Assembly (NCBI GenBank): GCA_011319805.1
Contig: SJRY01000111.1
Location: forward strand, 310,001-374,000
Direction of reading: 5' to 3'
Source: Macrocybe gigantea
Taxonomy: Eukaryota > Basidiomycota > Agaricomycetes > Agaricales > Callistosporiaceae
Length of the DNA: 64,000 nucleotides
Shown here one piece after another: positions 12,567 through 28,780 of the stretch. The position numbers were made by a program, and so were the translations under genes. Below the pieces are notes generated by a model. That model ran no database searches, was not told the origin of the DNA, and saw only the letters and a list, made by a program, of their open reading frames with translations. Position 1 is the stretch's first letter. Each line of letters opens with the position of its first letter.

Positions 12567-14062
12567 TCATAGCGCGTTGCGTTCCCAATTTCCATACAGG
12601 AAACCTTCATACAGCATGGTAGTGCCTAACCACGAGATGAAGATGGTAAACACGAGCATGATTGGGTTGATCCATGAGTGAGGGAGCCAGGAGGTGCCAA
12701 CGACGATGGCAAGGAGGATCAGCAGACATAGACCGAAGATCAGCAGCTCCTTCCTAGAGCGCTGTAGCGAAAAGCGATAACAAGCCGTCAACGCTTGTAT
12801 AACGGTAGATACTGAAGAACTCTCGAGCTCTGGTGGGACGACCTCTGGAGGAGGTGAGGGCGAAGTGCCAGTTTGTATTTCCAGCGTCGCTTCCAGGCCG
12901 AAATGATCCGAATAGGAAAAGCTGCAACCTGGCACTTGCTCGGTCATCACCACTTTGCATTCGGCGGCCCGAAGGACTGGCATGTCGCGTTCCGGGTACG
13001 GTGGAACGGGCTGACGGTAAAAGATGTAGTCGAGACGTTTTCCCCAAGATTGGCGTGCGGTGGAATCGAGGGGCTTCCCGGCAGAATACGTGTTCAATGG
13101 AGAATCCGCAGTGACACCAAAGTTAACAACAGCCTCGAAAGGCGTAGAAGGCGTGGAAGGAGACGGAGGTTCTGGGTGGGTGACCACCCACGAGTCCGAT
13201 AACGCCGCATAGTCACAGATGACAGTCATCGGTAACGTAGAGGGTATGCTATTGAAGTCCCCCGCCTGTACAAGCACAAGGGGAAGTCATGAAAAAAAAA
13301 TAAATCAGAATCGATGATAAGAAGCGGAGACAATAGCATAACGCGTACGGCAATAACGTAGCGACCCAGTTCCGCAGCTTGTCGAACCAATTTAGCAAGC
13401 TCCCATGCGTTCACCAGGCGGTGAGCTCTGTTGTATTCAGGGCCGTCTTCACCGCCCTTGGCAAATAACTAGGCAGTGCGGAAAATATGAACATAAAGCC
13501 TCTCAAAACATACTGTGCGACGTACGTGCGTGTTGAATATCTGGACTTGCCCCAGGACCGGATGGAGTACGACTATACTTGCGGCTGCTTTGCCCACGAA
13601 CCAATCACCAGCAATGACATCCAGGGGTGCGCCGTTGAGAGAGTACGGATGGACATGGGTGGACACGATGGGGAAACGTGAGAACAGTGCGAGGCCTGCA
13701 CCGAGGGCTCCACTGTAAAGACGAAGGGTTGAAACAAAAAACAAAGTCATGATGCATGTCTCAACGGGACGCTCGGATGCAGGTTACCTGTAGAAAAACT
13801 TGGAGTAAGGCAACCTCTTGGCAACTTGTGCTTGGACATGCTCATAGTCTGCAAAGACCCAGATTTCTTGCAAAGCGACGACATCGTGATTCGCATTGGT
13901 GATTGCATTCGCAATGGCCCGTATACGTTCGAGCCTGTTCTTGGAGACGTATTTGAGGCCCCTAATGGGGTAAAGTCATGAGAAGAGTAATAAAGTACGA
14001 TATGAGAGGAAACAAACAAACCAGCAATTGAGAGACAGGACACGAATCTGGGACTCGGCCAT
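12567..14062 (-). CDS. ISC1: Inositol phosphosphingolipid phospholipase C (neutral sphingomyelinase family)
   Basis: The start MAESQIRVLSLNCW at 14062 splices to GLKYVSKNRLERI, then ALQEIWVFADYEHVQ, SGALGAGLALFSRFPIV, and FNTHLFAKGG after an intron. The Mg-dependent endonuclease/exonuclease/phosphatase fold keeps its catalytic signatures: ALQEIW, AGDFNSIPSTLP and the terminal YSDHFGLEA. Two hydrophobic helices close the protein (LLIFGLCLLILLAIVVGTSW and a second after WINP), the arrangement that anchors Isc1 in membranes. Fungal Isc1 cleaves inositol phosphosphingolipids to phytoceramide. The partner across the 111-bp divergent gap is NXT1. Confidence 0.92.
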
Positions 14063-14173
14063 TGTCTCTTGCGCCAGACGCCAGAGAGCAGGAGGCAGGA
14101 TGCACTGGTGGTCACGTGTACTGCAGTGCAAATCCAAGTAGAACCCGTGCTCGTTTGGCACCCAACCACCATC
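14063..14173. promoter_or_regulatory. Divergent promoter gap, ISC1 and NXT1
   Basis: The two ATGs are 111 bp apart. The gap is moderately GC-rich with no obvious TATA motif, as expected for housekeeping promoters. Confidence 0.4.
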
Positions 14174-14773
14174 ATGACCACCGCGCCAGTTCTCCTCACA
14201 TCCAGCGAGTTCGTTGTCCTTTCCATCACCTAAGCTCCGTCCGGCTCAACACACGTTCCCAGCATCGAGATCGCCACCCGCGCAGCTGACCATTTTACGC
14301 GCCTTTACTACACCACGTACGACTCGAAAACGCGTCTCAATGACCTACCGCAGTTCTATCGCCCTTCCTCGTCGCTGACATGGAACGGAAAGCCCCTTCA
14401 AGGCACGGAGGGCGTGAAGCGGCTTATCGAGAAAATGCCCATGACAAAGCATGAAATACAGTCGTTCGACTGTCATCCCATCCCAGGTATACATGTCGAG
14501 CTTCATATGTTCTTTGCTTGCGTTTCTGATGATCTATCTGTTGAAACAGGCACGCAACCGCCCTCGTTATTAATTACAGTCTCGGGAAATGTGACACACG
14601 GGCGTGGTCCTGCGGGTAATCCGCCCAGCACGCCGCAAAGAAATCCAGAGGGTCACCCGCGCGTCTTTTCTCAAACATTCATGCTAGTTCCCGACCCAGA
14701 AGCTCCCCCTACAAAGCCTGGCGAAGTGGCGAAGTATTACATTAGTGCGGATGCGATGAGATTCGTTGGATGA
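14174..14773 (+). CDS. NXT1: NTF2-related mRNA export factor (p15/NXT1)
   Basis: Three exons (14174-14208, 14263-14486, 14550-14773) encode 160 aa, the size of the family. The start MTTAPVLLTSSDIEIATRAA leads into an NTF2-like fold: ADHFTRLYYTTYDSK, LPQFYRPSSSLTWNGK, then GTEGVKRLIEKMPMTKHEIQ, LITVSGNVTHGR and FSQTFMLVPDPE. The end is KYYISADAMRFVG. NXT1 forms a heterodimer with the NTF2-like domain of Mex67/NXF1 in mRNA export. The first intron uses a GTTCGT donor. A general nuclear transport factor 2 is less likely because of the VSGNVTHG and terminal strand spacing. Confidence 0.85.
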
Positions 14774-14998
14774 CTGTTTTCCTTTTCTTTGTGTGAGCAC
14801 CAATGATCCTATATTTACTCTTCTGGTCTTATACGTATAGGCTTTCTTTTCGTCCAGTGAGATGTAGATTTTCGTAATGATGTGTTACCCAATCCAAATA
14901 CAGATATGACCCGATTACATCGCGAGTTAATGTTTATACGAACATCTAAAGTATGCAAAGTATGTAAAGATACAACATGACAACGGACCGAATTGCAT

Positions 14999-18759
<3,761 letters not shown>

Positions 18760-18891
18760 TGATGGTGAGGGTAAATGCCTGAGTGCGCGAATTCAACACT
18801 GCATTTCGTAGAGCCAATTTGCTTAGTAATCAGATTCTTGGGCCAAATTACGACAAACTTGTATGCACCGACTCTCGAGCTCTGCCTGTGA
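18760..18891. promoter_or_regulatory. Divergent promoter gap between two DEAH-family helicase genes
   Basis: There are 132 bp between the PRP22 and DHX start codons. No distinct motif stands out. Confidence 0.4.
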
Positions 18892-21800
18892 ATGAAGAAA
18901 GGTATCATCAAGTCGGGCAATACTGGAAACTCGGCCAAGTCGTCAAAAAGCCCTCCTCCTCCTCCTGCTGAAGCAGAGAAGCCTCTGTTTCCGCCTGGTT
19001 TTAAATATCCCTTGAGCTTGCTTCACGAAAGGTATCGCTCTGGCCCGCTTTCACATTTCGGGAACTTAAATTCATATGTCGAGTCTTCTGCACAAGATGT
19101 CAAAAAGCGGGATGGGAAAAGCCTTCCGTCGAGACGGTGCTTTTTTTTTCAGGATTGTCACTCCATTTCTATCACGCTGATCGGCAACATCATAGCCCAA
19201 GCATTCCGCTGGCTATTCTTTCGTCGTCCACTTGACGAGGATCAATAAGAAAACCTCCGAGAGGGAAACAGTCCGTTTGCAACCTAAGCCCTTGTATTTT
19301 TGCCCTTCCGCACTGGAAGCCCGTCACTGGGGAGCGACATATGCGTTGTACAGAGTCGTTGCGCCTTCCCTCTTTTGCATCGTGCAAGTCATCATATGGC
19401 ACCCAGTTCTGCAATAGCATCCAACTGAACCGCGTGCTCCCTCCCGGTCCCCGCGAGTACTGGAACACACTAGCCTCTGAACACAAAAATGCACTGGCCC
19501 ATCTGCAATGGTTATATGCTGCTGATCCATTTGCAGCGCAAGAGGCAGAATACCAACGACGGAAGGCAACGACCGAGAGTATCGAGAAACGATCCGAGTC
19601 ACGCAATCAAGGCCGTCCTTCTCTCGCCCAGATGAAGCCTTCGCTAACGGAGGTCAAAATGTCCTCGAAAATCAGAGAAATCGTGGACGACGCCATTAAA
19701 AAGGTCTGAGACATGCATTATGCACGATCTAGTTAATCATACCTCTTATTAGGGAATTTCCATGTTTCCTGAGGCAGCAGTTTCCCATATGGAGTCAGGA
19801 CTATTGGAAGAGGAAGCGTCGGATATTCGCACACAGTTGGTGCGTTTAGGATTCAAGCTGGCGCAAGCTACGAAGGCCACTGAGTTCTTTCAAACGCCTT
19901 CCGCGCTTGCCGGGCATCTATTGCACACATCATCGATTTTGGAGGCGATGATCGAGTATCTTGTCCTTCATATCCCGGAATGCGACCTTCCTGAGAGGTT
20001 TATGCCGTCCAATGCTTCGTCCGAACCGTTCATAAGATCTGCCCATACGGGAAAGGAGGACCTGAAAAGGCGATGGCTGGAAGATAAGGCGGTAAATCAG
20101 GGAGGATGGCCTCGACAGCTTGTTCAGAGCTGCTTGGAGAGTCTAGGAGATGACCATCTCAACGTGCTTATAGCGACGCTCTGCACAAAGCTCATCGACG
20201 AAAACACGAGTCGACAAACAACCAATCAGGAACCTTACACAATCAACAACGACGAAGCCGAGGCACTCGGCGCTCACTTCACTGACCAGGACGAACTCGT
20301 CATGCCGCTCTTTAGCGCCCCGATACGACTCCATATCCTTATTGGAAATACCTACCCTCGACCCAACTATGCTCCGATGTTGATATCCTCAGCATCCGTT
20401 CCGCCTTACGTTCGGCTTCACCTCTTGTCACGACTTCTCGTGTCTGTTCAGGATGAGGCTTTTGTCCAACCTGGTGAAGGATTCTTCATGGCAGCAATGA
20501 GGATACTTGAAGAAGAATGGGCTGAGATTGAAGCTCACGGTCCTCCGGATATCTCCACGATTATGCAGCACTTATACCCTACTTCTGGTCCCCCGACTAA
20601 TCAACAGACACTGCAATTGCGTCGCAGGGATGTTTCATACGCACGTTCAAAACAAAGACGTACAACGCCACAAGACGATCGCGACGACGTACAGATCAAG
20701 CGTGAATTTGATGATCTTTGTGACAATGCGAAGGTAGGTTATCATTTTTCAAAGCACGGATGAACTATGGACATCTCCACAGTACGTAGAGATCCTGTCA
20801 TCGCGCAAGAGGCTTCCCGCTTTTGCTGTCAGGCAGCAATTCTTGAATTGCCTAGATTCCAATCGCGTGATAATTGTCGTTGGTGAAACGGGTGGGATAA
20901 TTCTTATGCTCGCTTGCAGAAGCTTCTGACTTTAGAAAGGTTCTGGCAAGACTACGCAGCGTAAATGTGATTATTCAAAGACGACAGCTCTGTTAACAGT
21001 TATCTTTTTTTTTCCCAGTTCCGCAATTTGTCCTCGACTCCTTGATTTCTGCAGGTCTAGGATCAAAAGCGTCGATCGTTGTTACACAACCTCGAAGATT
21101 GTCCGCTATCTCTGTCGCAGCCCGAGTTTCCGCAGAGCGGTTGGACGACGGCTCCGTGGGGTATGCCATTCGCGGCGAGTCTAAAGTACACAAGAAGACA
21201 AAGCTGCTTTTCTGCACGACTGGTGTCGTTCTTCGAAGACTGAGCGCTGGAGATGGACTCAGAGACGTATCTCATGTCATCGTCGATGAGGTAGTCTATG
21301 CATCCTCTCTTCGGGGTAAAATCTCACAATGATTTTCGCTAGGTCCACGAACGGTCCGTTGACGGTGACTTGTTGTTACTCGAGCTCAAGGACTTGCTTC
21401 TTCAACGTCCGACTTTGAAGGTCATACTAATGTCAGCTACGATTAATCATGAAGTTTTTATCAAGTACTTCGATGACGCGCCATTTCTATCCATACCTGG
21501 AGCGACATACCCCGTCAAGGATCAGTATGTTTCTGATGATGTTTGGAAGCTACGTTGTGCCAACGCCTGCCAGTTACCTAGAAGATGTGCTCCCTCTCGT
21601 GTCTTATAGACCGTCGCAGTCCAAATCTCGATCAGATAAGAACGAAGCAAGCAGCAAATTCCGAGAGTTGTATCAAGCTCAAGGTTTGGAAGATCCAACG
21701 ATCAACGCTCTGCAAACACTATCGCAGTCAGATCGCGTGGACCACCAGGTAATCAGCATGTCCTCCCTCTTTGGTACACGCTAACTCTTCGTAGCTTATT

Positions 21801-23825
21801 GCAGCTATCACCGAATACATAATTTCTTCCCGAACAGCTCGTGGAGGCATTCTCATATTCTTGCCTGGTGTGCAAGAAATACGACAGTGCATAGAGGCAC
21901 TACGTAAGACTAGCACAGCGTCCTCGATGAGCATTTTCCCACTGCACGCCAATCTATCAAATGACGAACAACGACGGGTGTTTTCCAAGACCAAGGACTG
22001 GAAAGTGATTGTTGCCACCAATGTCGCAGAGGTGTGTTCACAAAAGCCTTTCGAAAGTCCGATGCATGATGTCAATGCCTTGTCTAGACGTCAATCACAA
22101 TTGATGACGTTGTATACGTTATCGATTCTGGCAAAGTCAAAGAGACACGTTACAATACTGAAACCAATATTTCCCAATTAGTTGAAACGTTCGTCAGTCG
22201 AGCCGCTGCCAAACAGAGACGAGGCAGAGCAGGAAGAACTCGACCCGGAATTTGTTACAAGTTGTATACTCGAAGTCAGGAACAAGTGCTGGCAGCTTTC
22301 CCAGTGCCAGAGATGGCCCGCGTTCCATTGGAGAACGTGGTGCTTTCTGTCAAAGCGGTGCGGGAACAGGAAGACATTGCAGTATGCCTTCTTCCTTACT
22401 CCGTAATGCTCAAGGTCTGAACGAATGTCAACATCGCAGCTATTCCTAAGCCGTGCAATCGATCCTCCAAAGATGGAGGCTCTCGATAATGCTTTGCAGA
22501 CCTTGACTCATGTCGGCGCCATAGATAATTCAGGAAAACTCACGTCCCTCGGTCGACACTTGGTTGGGACTTTTACTTTACCTGACGTATAGACCGCTGA
22601 TGCATATGACAGGTCATGTTACCAATGGATCTTCGACTCGGGAAGGTAAAGCAAACAACTTGGTCAATTTCGTCCCCAAGTCCTGATGAACGCTTAGATG
22701 TTAATTCTTGGAACCATCTTTCAATGTCTCGACCCTATCGCTACCGTGGTCGCATCACTATCTGCTAAGCCATTATTCTATAGTCCCATGGATAAACGGG
22801 ACGAGGCACTTCGGTCAGTCGCGACTCATCGTAATCCCACCAACTACATCGTTGATACCTTTTTAGTGCTAGAAAGCGATTTTCGTACGCCCAAAGTGAT
22901 TTGTTAACCGACGTTAACGCATATGAAGAATGCGCTCGCTTGAGAATGGAGGGCAAGAGCCAGAAGGAAATTCTCACGTTTTGTGAGGAGGTCAGTAAAC
23001 GTCTAGCTGCTTTCCCGGACTGCATTAAAACCTCCCTGCTAGAATTTCATCTCGCCGACGACCGTGCGTGAGATTACCGCGCTGCGTAACGAATTCATTT
23101 CGCTATTGGCCGACATTGGCTTCGTTCCTTTCAACTCCACGGCTTCCTCATCCCTCCTTAACGTCAACAGCGGTAACGTGAATCTGTTAAAAGGTATCAT
23201 GCTGGGCGGCCTTTGGCCTCGATTGGCGCGTGTCAGGTTCCCCAACACCAAGTATGATAAAGTACAAGCCGGAACGGTCGCCCGAGAAAGCCAGGCACGG
23301 GAATTCAAGTTTTATGACCATTCCGGAAGAGTCTTCCTGCACCCTGCCAGCATTCTCTTCGACGAAACGTCGTGGAAGTCCTCTTTCATTGTGTACTTTC
23401 ATAAGTATGAGTCAAAGAAAGTATATCTCAGAGACGCTTCTACGGTCAGTCTAGATTTCGCGAGGAGCATTTATGGTATGGTATGTGCTTATGTGCTAAC
23501 AATGCCCATTCAGATCCCTTTGTATGGGCTCTTATTATTTGGCGGTCCGGTGTCGAACACCCATCGTGGTGGGCTCGCAGTGGGTAGCCTAGGAAGCTCG
23601 ATCCCCTTTGCGGCCTCGCCACGTATAGGAGTCCTCGTCAATCAACTACGGTAACGAGGTCCCTGATCCTCTGATGCTGTGCTCATTCCCTCTTCTTGCA
23701 GTCGGCTGTTGGATGCTCAACTGGCCAATTGTATAGAAGGGACCATAGTGACAGATGACGCAGGAAACGTCGTCCTCAGAGCCATGATGGCGTTGCTCGA
23801 GAATGATGGGTTGACGGAGCTATGA
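18892..23825 (+). CDS. DExH-box RNA helicase of the DHX29/DHX57/YTHDC2 group
   Basis: The ATG at 18892 gives MKKGIIKSGNTGNSAKSSK, a basic leader, then GFKYPLSLLHERCQKAGWEK. The N-terminal region includes ALEARHWGATYALYR and CNSIQLNRVLPPGPREYW, typical of the DHX57/DHX29 leader. A UBA-like stretch (IRTQLVRLGFKLAQATKA) is followed by an RWD-like region (HIPECDLPERFMPS). The core has [10 protein letters not shown] (I), VTQPRRLSAISVAARVSAE (Ia), IVDEVHERSVDGD (II, DEVH rather than DEAH), LMSATINHEVF (III), ILIFLPGVQEI (IV), DDVVYVIDSGKVKE (V) and QRRGRAGRTRPGICY (VI). Winged-helix and OB-fold parts follow, and the protein ends LLENDGLTEL. About 16 introns all keep frame. Relatives act in translation initiation or RNA turnover; which role applies here is not decidable by eye. 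Confidence 0.9.
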
Positions 23826-24089
23826 ACTCTCCGACGTGAAATAGGGGAAGCATGTGATTGACCATCTTCTTTTGTCCTGCTCCATTTTTCATTCGCTCTT
23901 TTGTAACTGGTAGATGTCTGACATGCTCGGCCTTGGAAACGTGTCTCAAAATCCGATTACTGCCGATCAGTGAAAGTGTTTTCGTGCTAGCAGACCTGTC
24001 CACAGGAGAAGTGAGAACAGGATTATTGAACTCATTGTGCGAAGCTTTACCGTCAGGCAAATGCGAATGGGTGGCAAATATAATTTCCA

Positions 24090-24748
24090 TCAAGGGAAAA
24101 ACCGTGCCTCAACATCCGCCACGCGATCAACGATCTCGACTCCCTTCTTGCTCATCTCGTCCCACTCCGTACCCGCATCAGAGACGCTCCTCACAGCCTC
24201 TCTGACAACCCACGTTTTATACCCGAGATCGACGGCATCGAGCGCCGTGCACTTGACGCAGAAATCGCCCGCCAAGCCGACGACGATCACATCCGTGATG
24301 TCCTTCTCCCGTAGAAGCGTATGCAGCTCCGTCGAGGTGATATTCCAGGGGTCGTGAAACGCAGAGTACGTCTCGATCGCAGGGTCCTTGCCCTTGAGCA
24401 CCACGGCGTCCAGCGCTTGGTGGTCCAGCCCCATAATAAACTCGGATCCAGGTGACGAGGCAACGCAGTGGACGGGCCAGAGCACCTGCTCGATCCCTCT
24501 GTCCCTACCGTTCTCTCCTGGCGGGTGGATCATTATCTTGAAAAGACGGGTTTACCGTGGGCGGCGGCAAAGGAGATGTGATTGGCAGGGTGATAATCCT
24601 TCGTGCCAATTTTCATTACGAAGGGTAGCTTCAAGAGCTGATTGACAGCCTCTACGATTGAGGATGCACCAGGCACGGCAAGAGAGCCGTATACAAAGTC
24701 ATATTGCACGTCGACGACGATGAGCGCCGGCCTGGTACCGTCTGACAT
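24090..24748 (-). CDS. PNC1: Nicotinamidase
   Basis: The start at 24748 reads MSDGTRPALIVVDVQYDF with the catalytic Asp of the isochorismatase-like hydrolases. Metal ligands are in IGTKDYHPANHISFAA. The substrate-side block LWPVHCVASSPGSEF and the nucleophile Cys in VVGLAGDFCVKCTALDAV follow, ending VADVEARFFP. The enzyme deamidates nicotinamide to nicotinate in NAD salvage. Between HGKPVF and KIMIHPPGENG the frame shifts at about 24541-24544, in a run of four T (minus strand). One missing T restores a family-like loop; the only intron alternative would be 38 nt and would delete that loop. The protein is of normal family size. Confidence 0.88.
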
Positions 24749-25133
24749 TCTTATGGTCTTCTTGAAAGTGGATTCTAATAAATCCCCACATGACGTGTTG
24801 CTTTATGTAATCATTTAGGTACTGAGCCTGACGGAAAATAACGAAGAGCTGGTGCTGTTCAATAACTTATACTAAATCCACAATGGAGTATGAATACATC
24901 TGATCATAGCTTCCGTGCTGAAACATACTCTAGGACTCATCAATGATCCTGCCAGAGTTGGTGCAAGCAAGGCAAAACTCACTGATGATCGTAATTATAA
25001 GATGATAGCTTAGGAATGCAAGTTGGGCTATCTATGGAGCCAAGTACCACTCGCCGACCGGTGTTTAGGAGGGCTCTTCGGATGACCAGGGCCGAGATCA
25101 GTGTGAGCCTGGGTAAGGCTTTCCCCAAATTAG
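24749..25133. other. Intergenic 385 bp upstream of PNC1
   Basis: AT-rich sequence with no supported gene. An open frame on the minus strand (24979-25311) could be an alternative last exon of the next gene: it reads PYFAAPPVAPAPRKRSSLQ. Confidence 0.3.
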
Positions 25134-26202
25134 TCACTGGTTTCGTGTTTTCGTCGGCTTTGCGGTAAGGGCGCTGTAACGAGCTCCGCTTGCGCGGGGC
25201 AGGTGCGACTGGAGGTGCAGCGAAATAGGGTGCTTCATAGGCGAAGTCCGGGGAACAGGAACGGGCGCTGATGATCGTCGACATTTCTTGGACGAAAAGT
25301 ACGAATGACACGACGACGCAACCGAATCTGTAGAATGAGATGGAGATGCAGTGGGAGTGGTCGTCTTGACACTGGAATGCCGACGGAAAGGCAAGCGGGC
25401 GGAGGTGGGTTTTACAGGCTGTCCGTTTGCTGTATGGACCATGTTTGACTGGTTATCCGGTTTGGCCGACAAAGCATCTGGTTCTGGACAGCAAGTCAGC
25501 ATTGTCATGAGCAGTAGATGACGGCGTTTACGGACGCAAAGGACTGGCGGACGGTATCGTCTCCAGAGCGCCAGGCTTGTGCCGCGATTTTCCTGAGAAT
25601 GGCCTCTTGATTCTCGAAAGGGAAGAAATTGATGAATGGCGGGATGAATCCGATTCCGCGATGGATTCTTCATACTTGTCAGCGCTGCTGCCATTGTTTG
25701 CCACCAGGGTGGACGAGGACGAAGGCGATGTCGATGACAGTTCATCACCACCAGCCGGCGGTCGCGCGGAGTCGAGAGGGGCCTGTATCAGAGAGCCATT
25801 TGCACCCTCGGTTTCAATGGGACGAGGGGAGTCCAGAAAGTAGACGCGCCGAGATCGCCGACTCAGCTCGTCATGGTAAGCTGGTGGGGAGACGACAGGC
25901 AGGGTGTGTCGTCTGTTCAGTGTCGTTGCAACATGTATGAGGCGCCGCGATGGAACAGAGCGACGTCGACCCTGTAATCTTTGCCGTCTCCGTGGAATTG
26001 AGACCACGGTAGGTTCTTTAGATGGCCAGATCCACCTGACCCATATGGCCAAAATGCTCTGTAAAACGACATGAATGGCCTGTTGACCGACAGTGGGTAG
26101 ACACGCACCAATCCGAAGCCGACAGAGCCAAGGGCTCTTGCGGAGATGGTGACGAGCAGAGATCTGCGAGGATTCGTGATATGCGTCGGGTCATGAGGCA
26201 TT
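25134..26202 (-). CDS. Unrecognised Ser-rich protein with one N-terminal membrane segment
   Basis: The best model starts at 26202 (MPHDPTHITNPRRSLL). An intron (about 73 nt) leads into AIHVVLQSILAIWVRWIW, a short hydrophobic helix. Basic then Ser-rich text follows (IPRRRQRLQGRRRSVPSRR; STSPSSSSTLVANNGSSADK; SSRHSSISSLSRIKRPFSGK). A second intron with a GTCCGT donor joins SPLQPDALSAKPDNQSNM. The 3' end is uncertain: one frame stops at 25134 after TAKPTKTRNQ, another runs to 24979. The protein is probably a small single-pass membrane protein with a long disordered, phosphorylatable cytosolic tail. I do not recognise the family, and codon use and low complexity make the exact exons tentative. 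Confidence 0.45.
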
Positions 26203-26441
26203 TGAGCTGGAGAATTGGGGGAAGCGGTGCTGCAGAAGAAAAAGAAGCTGGGCATTGGAGTCGTTAAGGGTTCTTGAAGATATCATAAAGGGGAAAAAAG
26301 GTGTCTCCTGAGGAGGAGCGTCGAGGAGGCATTTGGACGGGATGGGATGATGGTTATTCTTATTTATTAATAACACGCCATTCGGATGAGACCACTTTTT
26401 TTCAAATTTCTATTATGACTAAGCATATATACATCACGTAA

Positions 26442-27645
26442 TCAATCCATCGACACCCTACGAGACGGATCAACGCCGACAGCTTAACCGTCGATTCAGT
26501 CAGCTTGGATTTTATAAAGCTAATTCAAATCACTCACTAATAACTCCAATCACGCCCTCGGGCCAGTCATCGTTAATTGACTCGATACTGCATGTGTTTA
26601 TCAGATAGCGTTCCGCTTGCTACACTAAAACGAGAACTTACTCCACGATCGCATTGTATCCGTTGTTCGTGGCCGTCGCATAATTAGGATCTTGTGCATT
26701 GAGGACCCTCTGGTGCGTGTTCTGGGCATAGTTCATGTACTGGCCCACGACGTTCGTCCACTGGTCAGTAAAGAAGACCTGGCCAACGTGCGAGATCGCT
26801 CCAGACATAGAAGACGAGGTGTGCACCATCAGGTTGATGTGGTTTGCCCCATCCGAAGTATATCCAGGAAAGATAGTCTGGAATTCAGCAACCCCGTTCG
26901 ATCCCGAGGTAAAAGCGCCACGAAGGAAGGTGGTGCCATAGTTCCCCAGAGCGTTCGCTGCCTCAGCCATTAGCCGTGCTTCCAGAGTGCCAAGATAGCG
27001 GAAACCACAACTCACGAGACCACACTTCCACCATGACGTTCGGGATCGGCTGGCAAGTGGAGACATCCACAACCCCGATATCCAAAGTCAGGGCAACTCC
27101 GCTGCACAAATCTGTCAATTGTCTCACTCTCATACAGCCACCTAGGGGTCACTTACGCTTGGCCGTCGGTAACGTCTTGGCGTATGAGCTGATTTCATTC
27201 CGCTGTCACTAATGATGCAATTCAAATTGTGGGCAAACAAATACCGGGTTGGACACATAATTGACTGCAATAACCCTTTATCAACTCGAGATTAACATCA
27301 AGGGGGGCAAGGCACTGGCCTCTAGGGGTTTCCGGAGCAGCGATACAAGTGAGTGCAGAGATCTAAACGGCGAACGGTTAGCAAACGCAAGACCACTCAC
27401 ATACACAAAGACGCACGTTTTCAGTGGAAGCCCTCTGTTTGAGACCTCTCTTTTCGCGGCGTGCAAGATTGAATGCCGCAATTTCTGCAGAGCAATCGCG
27501 ACGCTCAAGATGGACTTGGTCCCCGGCGGGATACGCTGTTTGTGACGACAGGTGAGGCTCTCTGACCGCAGCTGTACCGTCATCGTAACTCACCGGCAAT
27601 AAGACTGCAAAGCGTGACAAGAGAAAGCAAAGACGCAAAGATCAT
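26442..27645 (-). CDS. Secreted intradiol ring-cleavage dioxygenase-like protein, copy 1
   Basis: The start at 27645 gives the signal peptide MIFASLLSLVTLCSLIAG. The exons continue HLERRDCSAEIAAFNLARRE, then TCIAAPETPRG, VNYVSNP, LIRQDVTDGQ, GVALTLDIGVVDVSTCQPIP, NVMVEVWS, and ALGNYGTTFLRGAFTSGS. The core block is EFQTIFPGYTSDGANHINLM (26833-26841 covers HIN). The last intron leads to GVIGVITVGVDPSRR and a stop at 26442. The fold is that of fungal extracellular catechol-dioxygenase-like proteins acting on lignin- or humus-derived aromatics. Where the family usually has H-x-H for iron binding, this copy has HIN. It is a tandem paralog of the gene at 28781-29975. Confidence 0.85.
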
Positions 27646-28780
27646 GTTCTTTTGTACGCAAACGATCTCTGAATTCAAGTGTTCGAGTTTCTCGATTGGT
27701 TTTCGTTCACTGTAAAAGTGGCACCCTTTATACGTTCTGCGAGCGCGCCTAGAGTGGGGATGGATTTGCAAACCCAGAAAAGAAAAATGCCATGTATGGA
27801 AGATGTACGTACGGAAGAACTTGGAGTCACGTAGGAGATCTCCTCGAGCGAATGATGCTATACAGGACTCAATTGCCAGCAGGCAGATAATCCGCGTCCA
27901 AGGTGGTGTGAGAGCGACTGCACAACCTGCTCAGCCCTAAGAATATCTCAGCATCAAACTCCAGAGGTCCAATGACGCCTTTCTTACCGCAATTTATCCT
28001 CTGCTATCCCGGCAACTTGACCTAAAATAAGCAGGTGAAACGGTACGGCAAGCAGAGCGACGGCACTTGGCAGTGTGAAGTGAGTTTCCTTTTCTTTGCA
28101 GCAGGAGTTGGGAACCCTTCGAAATCCGTGTATGTCTGTGAGCCTTTTAAGGTGACATGCCGTCGGTGATACCTTCCGACGGTGACCAGCGAAGAATGCA
28201 TGCCGGACACAAGTCATGGCACCATCGCCGTTTGGCATGAGAACAGCAACACCAAAAACAGTGCACACTGCGAACCAGGCTCATGCTCAGGACGATGAAA
28301 CTGTTCGATTCGTGTAGATCCCTGCGTCCAGTCATTGGGTTATTTGACCGGCTTGATGACGGAAAATCCCCCTGCGGTCCAGACTCCAAAACCACTCGAA
28401 GGAAACATCACTACCGTTATTCGTTTTTACTTCACAAGGTGATCACGTGCTATATCCTGCGAGCGCAGTGCAAATCCCTCCTGCATGTCAATTGACATCG
28501 AGGAGTTGAAGAATCACTAAGGCGCGCTTGGAAATGTGGTCCTCACATCTGGGCACGGCTTGATATCCCCGCTATTCTATGCGCTACCTGCGCCATCCAC
28601 AAAGGCTGTGGCCGATAGTCACATCCGAGTCGATTAGACACGCAGAAGCCCTCGATTCTTGTGCGAAGATGGCAGGGTAGACGGCCAAGAAGATTTTTTT
28701 GCAGCATGAAATATTTTTACACATTCATAACAAAACGAAACAAATGAACATTCTCCTTCCTAGACACCGATAAACCACGC
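27646..28780. other. 1.1-kb spacer between the tandem dioxygenase-like genes
   Basis: No reading frame here looks like a gene on either strand and I see no repeat or RNA gene. It holds the upstream region of copy 1 and the 3' flank of copy 2. Confidence 0.4.
27726..27732 (-). promoter_or_regulatory. TATA-like element of dioxygenase copy 1
   Basis: TATAAAG on the minus strand lies about 80 nt before the start codon at 27645. The position and the matching element at the second copy support a TATA box. Confidence 0.55.

Noticed and set aside
27646..28780. Possible gene in the spacer between the dioxygenase copies
   Set aside because: Short frames on both strands show no family likeness, no plausible introns and no signal peptide.
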